A DNA stretch of 64,000 nt from JAFDZW01 sp035632315 (lineage in GTDB: Bacteria; Bacteroidota; Ignavibacteria; Palsa-1295), in NCBI GenBank assembly GCA_035632315.1, contig DASQGZ010000055.1, forward strand, positions 43,682-107,681, in the 5' to 3' direction. A program made the translations under genes and the position numbers. Of the stretch, positions 1 to 8,380 are shown in pieces (the stretch's first letter is position 1; each line of letters begins with the position of its first letter). The notes beneath the pieces were generated by a model that saw nothing but the letters and a program-made list of their open reading frames with translations, was not told where the DNA came from and ran no database searches.

Positions 1-2
1 CA

Positions 3-692
3 AAAGGACCGCTCGTTGCGATGATGCTCGATCTGGAGATCCGCACTCGAACCGATAATAAAAAATCGCTTGATGACGTCATGCGCGCACTTTATGCCGA
101 TGCAAAGAAAGGTAAGTATTTTAAGGACGAAGAGCTGATCGGTAAAATTGAAAAAATTTCCGGGCTGGACTTAATGGATTTTTATCATCGCTACATTGCC
201 GGCACCGATTCGCTCCCGCTGGTAAGTTATTTACCGAAGATGGGACTGATAAAGGATTATAAAGAAGAGACAAAGAGCGGCGTCAGTTTTCAAGCACATT
301 TTGTCAAAGATATAGCAAATCTGGTTATTGATTCATTCATCAACGCTCCGAAAGATATAAAAATAATAAAAACTTCTGCGGGAAAGGATTCGACCTGTGA
401 AGTAACTCGTCACATAACCACAGACCTGGAACGAGCGGGCTTGCAAGCTGGGGATACCATTGTCTCGATCGATGGGAAACCGATAGATTTCGATTCCGCA
501 GATGAATTCTCACTCAATCACGCTGCGCCTATAACAATAAATATGGTCGTCGCTCGCGCCGGCAAACATTTTGAAACGGCTGTCACGCTGACCAATGCTC
601 GCTCTTCTCGCATCGAGAAACGTAACGTCGCTCCCAATAAAGATGCCACACCTGCTGAATTAGCCATCCGCAAGGCGATCTACGGGGGCTGA
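3..692 (+). CDS. M61-family (glycyl aminopeptidase-like) peptidase, C-terminal part
   Basis: The reading frame is open from the window edge (codons for KGPLVAMMLDLEIR precede and include the first Met at 21), so this is the 3' part of a longer gene and no start should be assigned. The text around KGPLVAMMLDL and the DLMDFYHRYIAGTDSLP stretch resembles the end of the catalytic domain of M61 peptidases, and residues from about 95 onward form a PDZ-like domain (GLQAGDTIVSIDGKPI). The zinc motif HExxH would lie upstream, outside the window. In this family the PDZ domain follows the thermolysin-like domain, and the proteins are usually exported or periplasmic. The family call is fairly firm; substrate is unknown. 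Confidence 0.8.
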   Translation, partial: KGPLVAMMLDLEIRTRTDNKKSLDDVMRALYADAKKGKYFKDEELIGKIEKISGLDLMDFYHRYIAGTDSLPLVSYLPKMGLIKDYKEETKSGVSFQAHFVKDIANLVIDSFINAPKDIKIIKTSAGKDSTCEVTRHITTDLERAGLQAGDTIVSIDGKPIDFDSADEFSLNHAAPITINMVVARAGKHFETAVTLTNARSSRIEKRNVAPNKDATPAELAIRKAIYGG

Positions 693-727
693 TAATGCAA
701 TCATAATCCTTCCGTAACCCCGGCCCG

Positions 728-757
728 GGAATTCATTTCCTGAAAAATGAATTACCC
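728..757. other. Hairpin upstream of the HNH gene
   Basis: A 9-bp perfect inverted repeat (AATTCATTT at 730-738 and AAATGAATT at 745-753) is flanked by GGG and CCC that extend the stem with one bulge. No T-tract follows on either strand, so it is not a classical terminator. It sits between the peptidase stop and the HNH start and may be a processing or regulatory element. Confidence 0.4.
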
Positions 758-874
758 TTATGTACACCATCACCGAGCTGGCAACCCGGTGCGCTTAGAA
801 AGGAATATGTTGTCTTCAGTAGTTACAGTTTAGATTCGTACGACCGACTTCGTCATTTTCTCGAAGAAGACGAA

Positions 875-1435
875 GTGACCGAGGCTGTCCTCAACTCCGA
901 TAGTCCCGAACTGTCCGGGACACTAAGCCCCTCTCTTTCCGGGAAAGTATTACTCCTTAACGGCAATTACGAACCACTGACGATCTGCAGTGTGCAGAAA
1001 GCTATTATCCTATTATTCATGAGCAAAGCCGAGATCGTCAGCACCGCAACCGGCAAACGAATTCACTCTGCGCATGCATCGATGGCGTTCCCGAGCGTCG
1101 TGCGTCTGGCAACATATATTCACGTGCCGTTCAAGAAAGTCATTCTCTCACGAAAAAATATTTTACGCCGCGACGGACATCAGTGTCAATATTGCGGCGC
1201 ACGAACGGCATTAACTGTCGATCACATCATTCCGAAGTCGCGCGGGGGAGAGGACTCGTGGGAAAATCTTGTCACTGCCTGCATCCGCTGCAACAATCGC
1301 AAAGGTAATATGCTGCTCGACGATGCGAACATGAAACTGCATAAGCGCCCGATCAGGCCGAATCATGTTGTATTTCTGCGCCAATATGTCGGCACCGTCG
1401 ATAAGTCGTGGGAGCCGTATCTGTTCATGCACTGA
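875..1435 (+). CDS. HNH endonuclease family protein
   Basis: A 186-residue protein with a C-terminal HNH nuclease domain at about residues 100-145: zinc-type CxxC pairs C104/C107 and C136/C139 surround the ββα metal motif D116-H117 with N131, and the final position is Asn (CNNRKG), a common HNN variant. The N-terminal half (VLLLNGNYEPL, residues 25-35) matches a group of small bacterial HNH proteins of unknown role. The start is GTG at 875; the frame is open back to 707 without an ATG, GTG or TTG. Its stop overlaps the ATG of the next gene (TGATG), so the two are translationally coupled. Nuclease activity is inferred; the target is unknown. Confidence 0.85.
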   Translation: MTEAVLNSDSPELSGTLSPSLSGKVLLLNGNYEPLTICSVQKAIILLFMSKAEIVSTATGKRIHSAHASMAFPSVVRLATYIHVPFKKVILSRKNILRRDGHQCQYCGARTALTVDHIIPKSRGGEDSWENLVTACIRCNNRKGNMLLDDANMKLHKRPIRPNHVVFLRQYVGTVDKSWEPYLFMH

Positions 1436-1668
1436 TGTCGCATTTCGATAAATCATATTCGAATGGTGAGATCACCGTTCTTTGGAAACCGGAAGTCTGC
1501 ATTCATAGCGGCAATTGTGCGCGGGGTTTGCCAAGTGTCTTTAAGCCGAGAATTAGGCCGTGGGTCCAGCTTGAGCATGCAACGACGGGAGAGATCATTA
1601 CCGCCGTCGAGAAGTGTCCGTCCGGTGCGTTGTCGTATACCAGGAATCCTCAAGCAGAGAAGCTGTGA
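1435..1668 (+). CDS. YjdI-like mono-cluster Fe-S (divergent ferredoxin) protein
   Basis: A 77-residue protein of the YjdI/Fer4_19 type. The motif VCIHSGNCARGLPSVF (C22, H24, C28), the RPW at 41-43 and KCPSGAL (C61) are the family hallmarks of a small protein thought to carry an iron-sulfur cluster. ATG at 1435 overlaps the HNH stop codon. A longer reading from 1408 would only add residues inside the HNH gene and is not preferred. Elsewhere the family is often next to GNAT or CDGSH proteins, so the coupling to an HNH nuclease is unusual. The electron partner is unknown. Confidence 0.8.
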   Translation: MSHFDKSYSNGEITVLWKPEVCIHSGNCARGLPSVFKPRIRPWVQLEHATTGEIITAVEKCPSGALSYTRNPQAEKL

Positions 1669-1704
1669 CCCGCGAATACCCACAGAGATCAGCATCATCC
1701 GCGC

Positions 1705-1753
1705 GTTATTAACCAGGTGTCAGTTGGTAGATGTTAGTTATCCGTTACTAACT
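1705..1753. repeat. Degenerate 7-base tandem array (consensus near GTTAGTT)
   Basis: Seven consecutive 7-base blocks from 1705 share a column pattern close to RYYAGTT; the clearest are GTCAGTT (1719-1725) and GTTAGTT (1733-1739). The array covers the stop codon and last codons of the uracil-DNA glycosylase gene. It resembles the clearer heptamer arrays at 3171, 3564, 37635 and 40837 but is more decayed. Confidence 0.4.
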
Positions 1754-2516
1754 CATCATACAACTTCCGAAATTTCTGCAGATCTTCCCACGCGCCATGT
1801 TTCCAATTCGGATTGCGAAGCAGCGCGGCAGGGTGATAGGTCACCATCACTTTCGCACCGCGAAAATCAAACACTTTCCCACGCATCCCTGCTAATGTAT
1901 CGATCCCATTCTTTAAGAGATTCGTCCCCGCGATACGCCCGACGCAGAGGATCATTTTCGGCTTGATAATGTCGATCTGCTTCCATAGATACGGCTCGCA
2001 GGCTTCGACTTCCGAGGGTAATGGGTCGCGATTCCCGGGAGGTCTCGATTTCAGGATATTTGCAATGAATACTTCTTCGCGAGGAAAATTTATCGCCAGC
2101 AGCATTTTGTCAAGCAACTGACCTGCCCGCCCGACGAACGGCTCGCCTTTCTTGTCTTCATCCGCTCCGGGAGCTTCACCGATCACCATTACTTTCGCAT
2201 TCGGATTCCCGACGCCAAAGACAAAATTCGTTCGTGTTTTATGCAGCGGACATTTTGTGCAGTTCTCGATCAACGATTTAAGTGTTGGGAGATCCATTGC
2301 ATGCCGCCACTCTTCATTGACAATGGGAAGTGCCTCGTTTTTTTTTGGCGGGGGTTCGGTTCGAGAAACTTCGGTTTTTCTTTTCATGTCAGTATCTTCT
2401 GCCCGTAGTTCATTAATAAGCTGCAAATATACTCGTTCATCACCGTCACGAATTTTTTGCTGCGCCCATCGTTCGACCTCAGAAAGAATATCGAGATATG
2501 ATCTATCAGCAGACAT
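1734..2516 (-). CDS. Type-4 (Fe-S) uracil-DNA glycosylase
   Basis: A 260-residue protein that would remove uracil from DNA in base-excision repair. The uracil-binding motif GEAPGADEDKKGEPFVGRAG lies at 113-132 and the second active-site motif HPAALLRNP at 228-236. Cluster-type cysteines are C86, C89 and C173, but the residue usually Cys in the KCRPPGNRDP motif is Ser157 (codon TCG); an extra Cys sits at 191. The first ~70 residues form a charged extension. Its ATG overlaps the coaBC stop by one base (TAATG), so it is the last gene of the kdsB-aminotransferase-coaBC-udg run. The family call is strong; an intact 4Fe-4S cluster is uncertain. Confidence 0.9.
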   Translation of the reverse strand: MSADRSYLDILSEVERWAQQKIRDGDERVYLQLINELRAEDTDMKRKTEVSRTEPPPKKNEALPIVNEEWRHAMDLPTLKSLIENCTKCPLHKTRTNFVFGVGNPNAKVMVIGEAPGADEDKKGEPFVGRAGQLLDKMLLAINFPREEVFIANILKSRPPGNRDPLPSEVEACEPYLWKQIDIIKPKMILCVGRIAGTNLLKNGIDTLAGMRGKVFDFRGAKVMVTYHPAALLRNPNWKHGAWEDLQKFRKLYDELVTDN

Positions 2517-3799
2517 TAGAGTATTGTTAATATCTCATTGAGTATTGCACGCGCGCATTCTGTCTTGCTTGCAAGTGCGATCTCCGATCTCGTACCGTCT
2601 TTCTTAAAGATCGTCATCCGATTTGTATCGGACGAAAATCCTGCACCAGCCTCATCGTAAAAATTCAGTACGATCATGTCGAGCGATTTTTCAGCAAGCT
2701 TTTTTCGAGCATACTCTTCTCCGCGTTCTTTCGATTCAAGTGCAAAGCCGACAACGATCTGCTTCGCTGATCTCTTCGAAGCAATATCTTTCAAAATATC
2801 TTCCGTCGGCTCGAGTTCGAGTGTCAGCCCATTCAGCGACCCGTTCTTTTTCAGTTTTGCTATGGAATAATTCTTTACGCGATAATCGCTGACCGCCGCA
2901 TTCATAATAATTATATCCGCAGCCGGAAGCTGTTGGGTAACGGCGTCGTGCATTTGAGATGTTGTTTCAACATCGATACGATGCAGCAATCCGTCGGTTT
3001 TTTCTGTTGACGGCCCTATTACAAGAGTGACACTGGCGCCGAATTCCTGTGATGCGACATTCGCAAGCGCTGCGCCCATTTTGCCGCTCGATCGGTTGCC
3101 AATAAATCGAACGGGGTCGATCGGCTCGTATGTGGGACCGCCGGTAATCAGTATGCGTTTGCCTTTCAGGTTGGTGTCCGGTGCTTGGTGTCCGGGGTCG
3201 GGGATTATGTTTTCAGATTTTGTTTGCTGCCAGATATTCTCAAATTCTTTTACAACTTCATCCGGCTCTTTCATTCTTCCGATCCCGGAAAGTCCGCTCG
3301 CAAGCGCCCCGCTTGTCGGATCAATAACATATACTCCTTTTGCTCTGAGCCATTCGATGTTTTCCTGCACGGCAGGTTGCAGCCACATTTCTTCATCCAT
3401 CGCCGGAGCAAGAACAAGGGGAGTAACTTCTTTCAGCGATGCGGCAACAAGCAGCACTGCATTGTCATAAATGCCGAAGCGAAGCTTGCCGAGCGTTGTC
3501 GCCGAACACGGCGCAATGAGCATTGCATCGGCAGAACGGCCAAGATCAATATGCCACGTGGATGAGGTGTTGGGTGCTGGGTGCTGGGTGTTGGGGAAAT
3601 GCGAAGGAAAAATTGATGTGATCGTTTCGTGTTTTGTGAGGACAGAAAGGGCGTACGCAGTTGTGAATTGCTCGGCGTGCTGCGTCAGGACACAGTGAAC
3701 ATCTGCTCCGGCGCGCATCAGTTCGCGCGCGACGATCGGCGCTTTAACCGAAGCGACGGAGCCGGTGATGCCGTAAATTATTTTCTTGCCTCGGATCAT
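2516..3799 (-). CDS. coaBC: Bifunctional phosphopantothenoylcysteine decarboxylase / phosphopantothenate-cysteine ligase
   Basis: This 427-residue enzyme performs two steps of coenzyme A synthesis. The N-terminal flavin CoaC domain (about 1-190) shows GITGSVASVKAP, the catalytic-type His83 in TWHIDLGR and PAMDEEMW (132-139); the CoaB domain starts at about 212 (GKRILITGGPTYEPIDPVR, then NRSSGKMG). Relative to E. coli Dfp, PAMN reads PAMD and the ACG before the GxGRM motif reads ASG; from memory the same variants are common in Bacteroidota. Two Pro/Asn/Thr-rich stretches (about 68-79 and 198-211) are encoded by 7-base tandem repeats and look like insertions. Its ATG overlaps the aminotransferase stop by one base. 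Confidence 0.95.
   Translation of the reverse strand: MIRGKKIIYGITGSVASVKAPIVARELMRAGADVHCVLTQHAEQFTTAYALSVLTKHETITSIFPSHFPNTQHPAPNTSSTWHIDLGRSADAMLIAPCSATTLGKLRFGIYDNAVLLVAASLKEVTPLVLAPAMDEEMWLQPAVQENIEWLRAKGVYVIDPTSGALASGLSGIGRMKEPDEVVKEFENIWQQTKSENIIPDPGHQAPDTNLKGKRILITGGPTYEPIDPVRFIGNRSSGKMGAALANVASQEFGASVTLVIGPSTEKTDGLLHRIDVETTSQMHDAVTQQLPAADIIIMNAAVSDYRVKNYSIAKLKKNGSLNGLTLELEPTEDILKDIASKRSAKQIVVGFALESKERGEEYARKKLAEKSLDMIVLNFYDEAGAGFSSDTNRMTIFKKDGTRSEIALASKTECARAILNEILTIL
3171..3203. repeat. 7-base tandem repeat inside coaBC (inter-domain linker)
   Basis: Four heptamers in direct succession alternate TTGGTGT (3171, 3185) with CCGGTGC (3178) and CCGGGGT (3192). In coaBC they encode the Pro/Asp-rich linker at residues about 198-211, between the CoaC and CoaB domains, where extra length should be tolerated. 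Confidence 0.7.
3564..3598. repeat. 7-base tandem repeat inside coaBC (CoaC domain loop)
   Basis: Five heptamers in a row: GAGGTGT, TGGGTGC twice (3571, 3578), TGGGTGT and TGGGGAA. They encode a Pro/Asn/Thr/His-rich stretch at residues about 68-79, just before the catalytic-type His83. The stretch is low-complexity and looks inserted. Confidence 0.75.
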
Positions 3800-4923
3800 T
3801 ACTCAAATAAAACACTCATTGCCTTTTTGATCTCTTCTTCGGTAGTATAGAAGTAAGGAGAAAAACGAATCTTTGCGGCTCGAAGTGCGGCGGTTATGGA
3901 CGCTTTCTCCAATCGCTCGAACACACTCTCAGCTTTATCAATATTTATTGCAGCGATCCCCCCGCGTTCAACAGGATTGCTCGATGTGAGAACGTCAACC
4001 CCGTGCTTGTAACATTCATCCACTATCATCCCGCTCAACATTACCGTTCTGCGTTCGGCTTCTTTATAACCAAATTCTTCGATGAATTCAAGCGAGGCTT
4101 TGAGCCCTGCGATCGCGGGGTAATTCATCGTGCCATTTTCATACCGTGATGCATCGTCTCTGATCCTGTCGAGGTCGAAATCGAACGGATTCATCGCATT
4201 CTTAACAGTCGTCCAGCCCATCGACGACTGGTGGATGAGCGATTGCATTTCTTTGCTGACGTAAATAAACGCGACACCTTCCGGCGCGAGCAGCCATTTA
4301 TGCGCTCCGCAAGAAAGAAAATCTATTTGTGATCTCTCGACATCGATCGGCAGGTACGGAAACGCCTGAATCGCATCGACGCAAAAAATAATATTCTGTT
4401 CTTTGCAGAACGCTCCGATCGCTTCGAGATCGGCGCGATACGCGTAAAGAAATTGCACAGCACTGAGCGAAAGAAGTTTTGTACCGGGTTTGATCGCTGT
4501 TCGAAGAAACTCGACCGTCATTTTCGCGTCCGCGGGTTCGAGCAGATCGACGACCACACCTTTGCGCTGCTGATTAAGAAACGGATATACGTTCGTCGGG
4601 AATTCGTAGCGATACAGCGCGATCCGATCTCCCTGATTCCACTGTAACCCTTCCGTGAGCAGACTCAATCCTTCGGACGTATTCAGTACGAATGCCAGAC
4701 GATCAGCAGTCGTACCGAGCCGATTCGCGAGCATCACCTTCACTTGATTCGCCATTCGCGGCGCCATCGGGAAGCTTTCAATATCTTTCAGCGAGCGCCG
4801 TTCCATATAATTTGCTACCGCCTCGCGTACTCGAAAGCTCATTGGGCTGATCGCCGCATGATTGAGATAGATCATATCCGTCCACGTATGCGGAAACTGC
4901 CGGCGTGCTTCTGCAACTGTCAT
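3799..4923 (-). CDS. Class V aminotransferase family protein (PLP enzyme)
   Basis: A 374-residue fold-type I PLP enzyme of the class V family (relatives of cysteine desulfurases and isopenicillin-N epimerase). N-terminal IYLNHAAISPMS is the usual start of the family. FCVDAIQAF contains the PLP-ring Asp, and SCGAHKWLLAPEGVAF contains the Schiff-base Lys. No clear desulfurase Cys loop is visible, so a sulfur role is not supported. It begins 3 bases after the kdsB stop and overlaps coaBC by one base, so it is co-transcribed with them. Substrate cannot be assigned. Confidence 0.85.
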   Translation of the reverse strand: MTVAEARRQFPHTWTDMIYLNHAAISPMSFRVREAVANYMERRSLKDIESFPMAPRMANQVKVMLANRLGTTADRLAFVLNTSEGLSLLTEGLQWNQGDRIALYRYEFPTNVYPFLNQQRKGVVVDLLEPADAKMTVEFLRTAIKPGTKLLSLSAVQFLYAYRADLEAIGAFCKEQNIIFCVDAIQAFPYLPIDVERSQIDFLSCGAHKWLLAPEGVAFIYVSKEMQSLIHQSSMGWTTVKNAMNPFDFDLDRIRDDASRYENGTMNYPAIAGLKASLEFIEEFGYKEAERRTVMLSGMIVDECYKHGVDVLTSSNPVERGGIAAINIDKAESVFERLEKASITAALRAAKIRFSPYFYTTEEEIKKAMSVLFE

Positions 4924-4926
4924 CGC

Positions 4927-5670
4927 TTACGCTTCTCCCCGCTTACGAAGAATGGCTTCGACTTTTTGCACATCATCTTCGGTATCAACCGCGACTGAAT
5001 GATAATTCACTTCGACACAATGAATTTCATACCCCGCATCAAGCCAACGAAGCTGCTCAAGTTTTTCTGCTTCTTCAAGCGGACAAAGGGGAAGCTCAAG
5101 AATTTGTAGCAGGTTCTTTTTACGAAAACCATAGACGCCGATATGCTGCCAGTATTGCACTCGATCATTTCCATCTCGATCGAACGGAATGGGCAGCCGC
5201 GAAAAATACAGTGCTCGATGATCGCGAGTCAAAGCTACTTTCACCGTTCCCGGATTTTGTAACTCTATTTTATCAGCGAGCGGCGAGATCGGCGTTACGA
5301 TACGAACACCGGGCGACATCTCGAATAGATTACGAAGTTTGTCAATGACAACAGGATCGATTAGCGGCTCGTCTCCTTGAACATTAATAATGACATCAAT
5401 ATCATCAGGCAACGACCGAGCCGCTACACCAACTCGCTCGGTACCTGTACTGCATTCAGTGGGTGTCATAATCACATTGCCGCCGAACGAGCGAACGTGC
5501 TCCGCGATTTCTTCGCTGTCAGTAGCAACGGCAAGAAAATCTATGTTATGCGCTTTCTCACATCCGTGATATACTCGCTCGACGAGCGAGACGCCCGCAA
5601 TATGCCGCAGTGGCTTGCGCTCAAGCCGCGTCGAACCCAGCCGCGATGGGATGATAATTGCTGTTTTCAC
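4927..5670 (-). CDS. kdsB: 3-deoxy-manno-octulosonate cytidylyltransferase (CMP-KDO synthetase)
   Basis: This 247-residue cytoplasmic enzyme activates KDO with CTP for the inner core of lipopolysaccharide. Family landmarks are the N-terminal nucleotide loop IIPSRLGSTRLERKPL, the VATDSEEI segment, NVQGDEPLIDP and the QHIGVYGFRK segment. Length is normal for KdsB. Its presence implies an LPS-bearing outer membrane, consistent with bamA further on. It is separated from the recQ stop by 47 bases and followed by the aminotransferase after 3 bases. Confidence 0.96.
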   Translation of the reverse strand: MKTAIIIPSRLGSTRLERKPLRHIAGVSLVERVYHGCEKAHNIDFLAVATDSEEIAEHVRSFGGNVIMTPTECSTGTERVGVAARSLPDDIDVIINVQGDEPLIDPVVIDKLRNLFEMSPGVRIVTPISPLADKIELQNPGTVKVALTRDHRALYFSRLPIPFDRDGNDRVQYWQHIGVYGFRKKNLLQILELPLCPLEEAEKLEQLRWLDAGYEIHCVEVNYHSVAVDTEDDVQKVEAILRKRGEA

Positions 5671-5717
5671 TTGGGTGCAAAACTACGGAGAAAGGAGACT
5701 GAAATTCGGCAAGAGGG

Positions 5718-7592
5718 CTATTTATTGTCTTTCGAATGATCGAGCGCGCGAACGAACCGCAAATCTTCGTATGTAAATTTTTTCGCATCCAAGCATTGCA
5801 TCGCCGCCGAAAGAGAATGCGCGGAGCCTACACTTCGAAACGCTTCACGGATCGGTTCGATCTTTTCTTGTACGATCAATCTCGAAATATCATTGATCTC
5901 TCCTGCAGCAATATATCCCTCGAGATGTCCGGCAACAGTTGATACTGCAAGCCCGCGCTTATCGGCGATCTCGTGCAAGGCGAGGCCTTGATCGTACAGA
6001 GATTTTGTCAAGATGGTCGTATGAGTTATTACATTCTCTTTCACCGCTCGATTCTTATTGAACTCCGGAGGTTTAACAAGATTGATCGGCGTTCGCTCTT
6101 TTAGAGCCGTTTTGCCTTTTTCGGTTAGCTTTAAAATACTGCCTCGTTGGTGGTCTTGCAAGAGATATCCTTCATACACAAGCTGCCCGGCATAATGTGA
6201 CCACTCCTCTTTTTTCATATCCTTACCAATCCCGAATGTCGTGAGTTGGCTATGTTTATTATGCATTACAGTGTCACTGTACTTACCAATAAGGATGTCA
6301 ATAATGTGTCCCATCCCCCAACTCTCGTCAGCTCGTTTGACGGTCGATAAAAATTTCTGAGCAGCAATAGTCATGTCATGCTGTTCATGCCAATCGGGGT
6401 GCAAACAAAAGTCACATTTTATTTGATCAACACACTTATAGTCTTCACCAAAATATTTGATTAAAAATTCTTTCCTGCATCCATGTGATTGTGCGAACTC
6501 GGATATAACATCTAAGTTATGATACTCCAGTTGCTTCCTTTGCAGATCAGCAACCTCTTCGATAAATCGTGCTTGGCGAACAGTATCTCCTAAAGAATAA
6601 TACAAAATACATTCAGACTGAATACCATCACGTCCGGCTCTGCCTGTTTCCTGATAATATCCTTCGAGATTTTTTGGCAGATCATAATGAATGACAAAGC
6701 GCACGTCCGGTTTATCAATGCCCATTCCGAATGCGATCGTCGCGCAGATAATATCTGCTTTGCCTCGTTTGAACGCATCCTGCGTTTTCGTGCGTGCGAT
6801 CGTTTCCATCCCCGCATGATAGGCAAGCGCACTGAAACCGGCAGTCTGAAGCGTCTCGGCAAGTTCTTCGGTCTTTTTTCTGCTGCCGCAGTAGATGATT
6901 CCCGATTCACCGTTATGCTCTTTCAGATATTTCATCAAATGCGAGTTCGAGTGATGCTTCGGGATCACTTTATAAACCAAATTCTTCCGCTCGAAACTTG
7001 CCTGATAAAACTTCGCCTGCTTTAGGTGAAGCTGCTCGATGATGTCTGTTGCAACGCGCGGCGTCGCAGTCGCCGTCATCGCAATGATCGGCACGCGCGG
7101 AAATTTCTCGCGAAGGACGCTGAGCCTGCGATAATCTTCTCGGAAATCGTGCCCCCATTGGCTGATGCAATGTGCTTCGTCTATGGCAAAGAACGAAATC
7201 TTGAGTGAAGCGAGAAATGCAAGAAAATTCGGCATCACTAAACGCTCCGGTGCACAGTAAAGCATTTTCACTGCGCCGCGTTTGATGCGATCTTTGAGAT
7301 CGCCGACTTCGCTCGGGTCGAGGGTGCTATTAATGAAGACCGCCGAAATACCAAGTTCGCGCATCGCATCAACCTGATCTTTCATCAATGCGATAAGCGG
7401 GCTGACGACGATCGTAATGCCGTCTTTCAATAGCGCCGGAAGCTGATAGCAGAGCGACTTCCCGCCGCCCGTCGGCATCAGCACAAATACGTCTTTGCCT
7501 GCGATGACATCTTCGACGATCTCCCGCTGCAACGGACGAAACTCCGTATAGCCGAAATATTTTTCTAACGTAGATAGGTGCTTGTCATCCAT
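5718..7592 (-). CDS. recQ: ATP-dependent DNA helicase RecQ
   Basis: A 624-residue 3'-5' helicase for recombination and fork repair. It has the F-x-x-F-RPLQ Q-motif region near the N-terminus, Walker A TGGGKS at 41-46, the DEAHC box near 137-141, a helicase C-terminal domain ending GYYQETGRAGRDG, and a zinc-binding region with CRKEF and KCDFC cysteines, followed by an RQC-type winged helix. The last ~110 residues do not look like an HRDC domain; they resemble the helix-turn-helix (HTH_40-type) tail found in a RecQ subgroup (LALHEIADKRGLAVSTVAGHL). It lies between kdsB and the alkD-like gene on the same strand, so several repair genes are clustered here. Confidence 0.95.
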   Translation of the reverse strand: MDDKHLSTLEKYFGYTEFRPLQREIVEDVIAGKDVFVLMPTGGGKSLCYQLPALLKDGITIVVSPLIALMKDQVDAMRELGISAVFINSTLDPSEVGDLKDRIKRGAVKMLYCAPERLVMPNFLAFLASLKISFFAIDEAHCISQWGHDFREDYRRLSVLREKFPRVPIIAMTATATPRVATDIIEQLHLKQAKFYQASFERKNLVYKVIPKHHSNSHLMKYLKEHNGESGIIYCGSRKKTEELAETLQTAGFSALAYHAGMETIARTKTQDAFKRGKADIICATIAFGMGIDKPDVRFVIHYDLPKNLEGYYQETGRAGRDGIQSECILYYSLGDTVRQARFIEEVADLQRKQLEYHNLDVISEFAQSHGCRKEFLIKYFGEDYKCVDQIKCDFCLHPDWHEQHDMTIAAQKFLSTVKRADESWGMGHIIDILIGKYSDTVMHNKHSQLTTFGIGKDMKKEEWSHYAGQLVYEGYLLQDHQRGSILKLTEKGKTALKERTPINLVKPPEFNKNRAVKENVITHTTILTKSLYDQGLALHEIADKRGLAVSTVAGHLEGYIAAGEINDISRLIVQEKIEPIREAFRSVGSAHSLSAAMQCLDAKKFTYEDLRFVRALDHSKDNK

Positions 7593-7652
7593 AAAGATAA
7601 TATACGATATTTATGATTAGCGTATCGACCGAAACAACTGTTGATGGCCACT

Positions 7653-8378
7653 CTATTTTCTTATCAACTGCTTCTTTAATCGCGCCGGTAACTTCCTGCT
7701 TCCCTCCCGCATCGTGAGCCCAGATACTTCATCGCGGTGTTCTTTCAAAAATTCTATAACCATTTCCGGGTAATGCTTGCACATTTCGCGGAGCGTCCAG
7801 CCGATGGCTTTGCGAATGAAAAATTCTTTTTCGCGCAGTAACTTTTCGAATGTCGGCAGAGCGTACTCAGCGTGAAGCTGTTTCTTTCGAGCGGGCCAAA
7901 CGTGAATGAGAATGGCTGCGCGGCGAGTCCATAAATGTTTGCTTTTCGTCCATGTCGAAACTTTCGGATATATCTCTTGGGGATACGCGATCGTCATATT
8001 TCCGAGAATTCTTGTCGTCAGATAATCGAGCGTCGCCCAGCCTTCGCACGTATCGACGATCTTTTTAAGATAAAGCAAGTCGTGGGGCGTGAGCTCTTTG
8101 ACAATACGCTCAAGGAGCACGATCGCAGCAACTTGTTCTTCGAACCAATCGGATGCCCAAAGTTCGGACGCAAGAGCTTTCACATCATCTTTCTCTAACT
8201 TCGGTCGCGTCGGGAAAACAGATTTCACGGCATCGGTCAGTCCCTTTGCGCGAAGACCGTAAAATTTCTTTGAGGATTTATGATAGTTCTTGTGAAATGC
8301 GGCGTGGTCAGGATCAGCGTGTTCTTGAAAAATACTGCGAAGCTCGAGAAGACGTTTATCTTTAAAACGAGCAGCCAT
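7653..8378 (-). CDS. AlkD-like DNA alkylation repair protein (HEAT-repeat)
   Basis: A 241-residue all-helical protein matching the AlkD/AlkC superfamily, whose members are HEAT-repeat DNA glycosylases that remove positively charged alkylated bases. Visible landmarks are the LWASDWFEEQVAAI helix, the CEGWATLDYL segment (the Asp aligning with the catalytic Asp region) and KSKHLWTRRAAIL, followed by the EKEFFIRKAIGWTLRE helix. It follows the VOC gene after 2 bases and precedes recQ by 60 bases. Glycosylase activity is inferred from family membership. Confidence 0.8.
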   Translation of the reverse strand: MAARFKDKRLLELRSIFQEHADPDHAAFHKNYHKSSKKFYGLRAKGLTDAVKSVFPTRPKLEKDDVKALASELWASDWFEEQVAAIVLLERIVKELTPHDLLYLKKIVDTCEGWATLDYLTTRILGNMTIAYPQEIYPKVSTWTKSKHLWTRRAAILIHVWPARKKQLHAEYALPTFEKLLREKEFFIRKAIGWTLREMCKHYPEMVIEFLKEHRDEVSGLTMREGSRKLPARLKKQLIRK

Positions 8379-8380
8379 TG

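Noticed and set aside
760..875. Mini-frames before the HNH gene that might be leader peptides
   Set aside because: Two short frames (12 and 8 codons) exist, but without attenuator structure or repeated codons they are not distinguishable from chance.
1463..1966. 167-codon plus-strand open frame overlapping yjdI-like and udg genes
   Set aside because: It overlaps two recognised genes in other frames and is Arg/Ser-rich without motifs.
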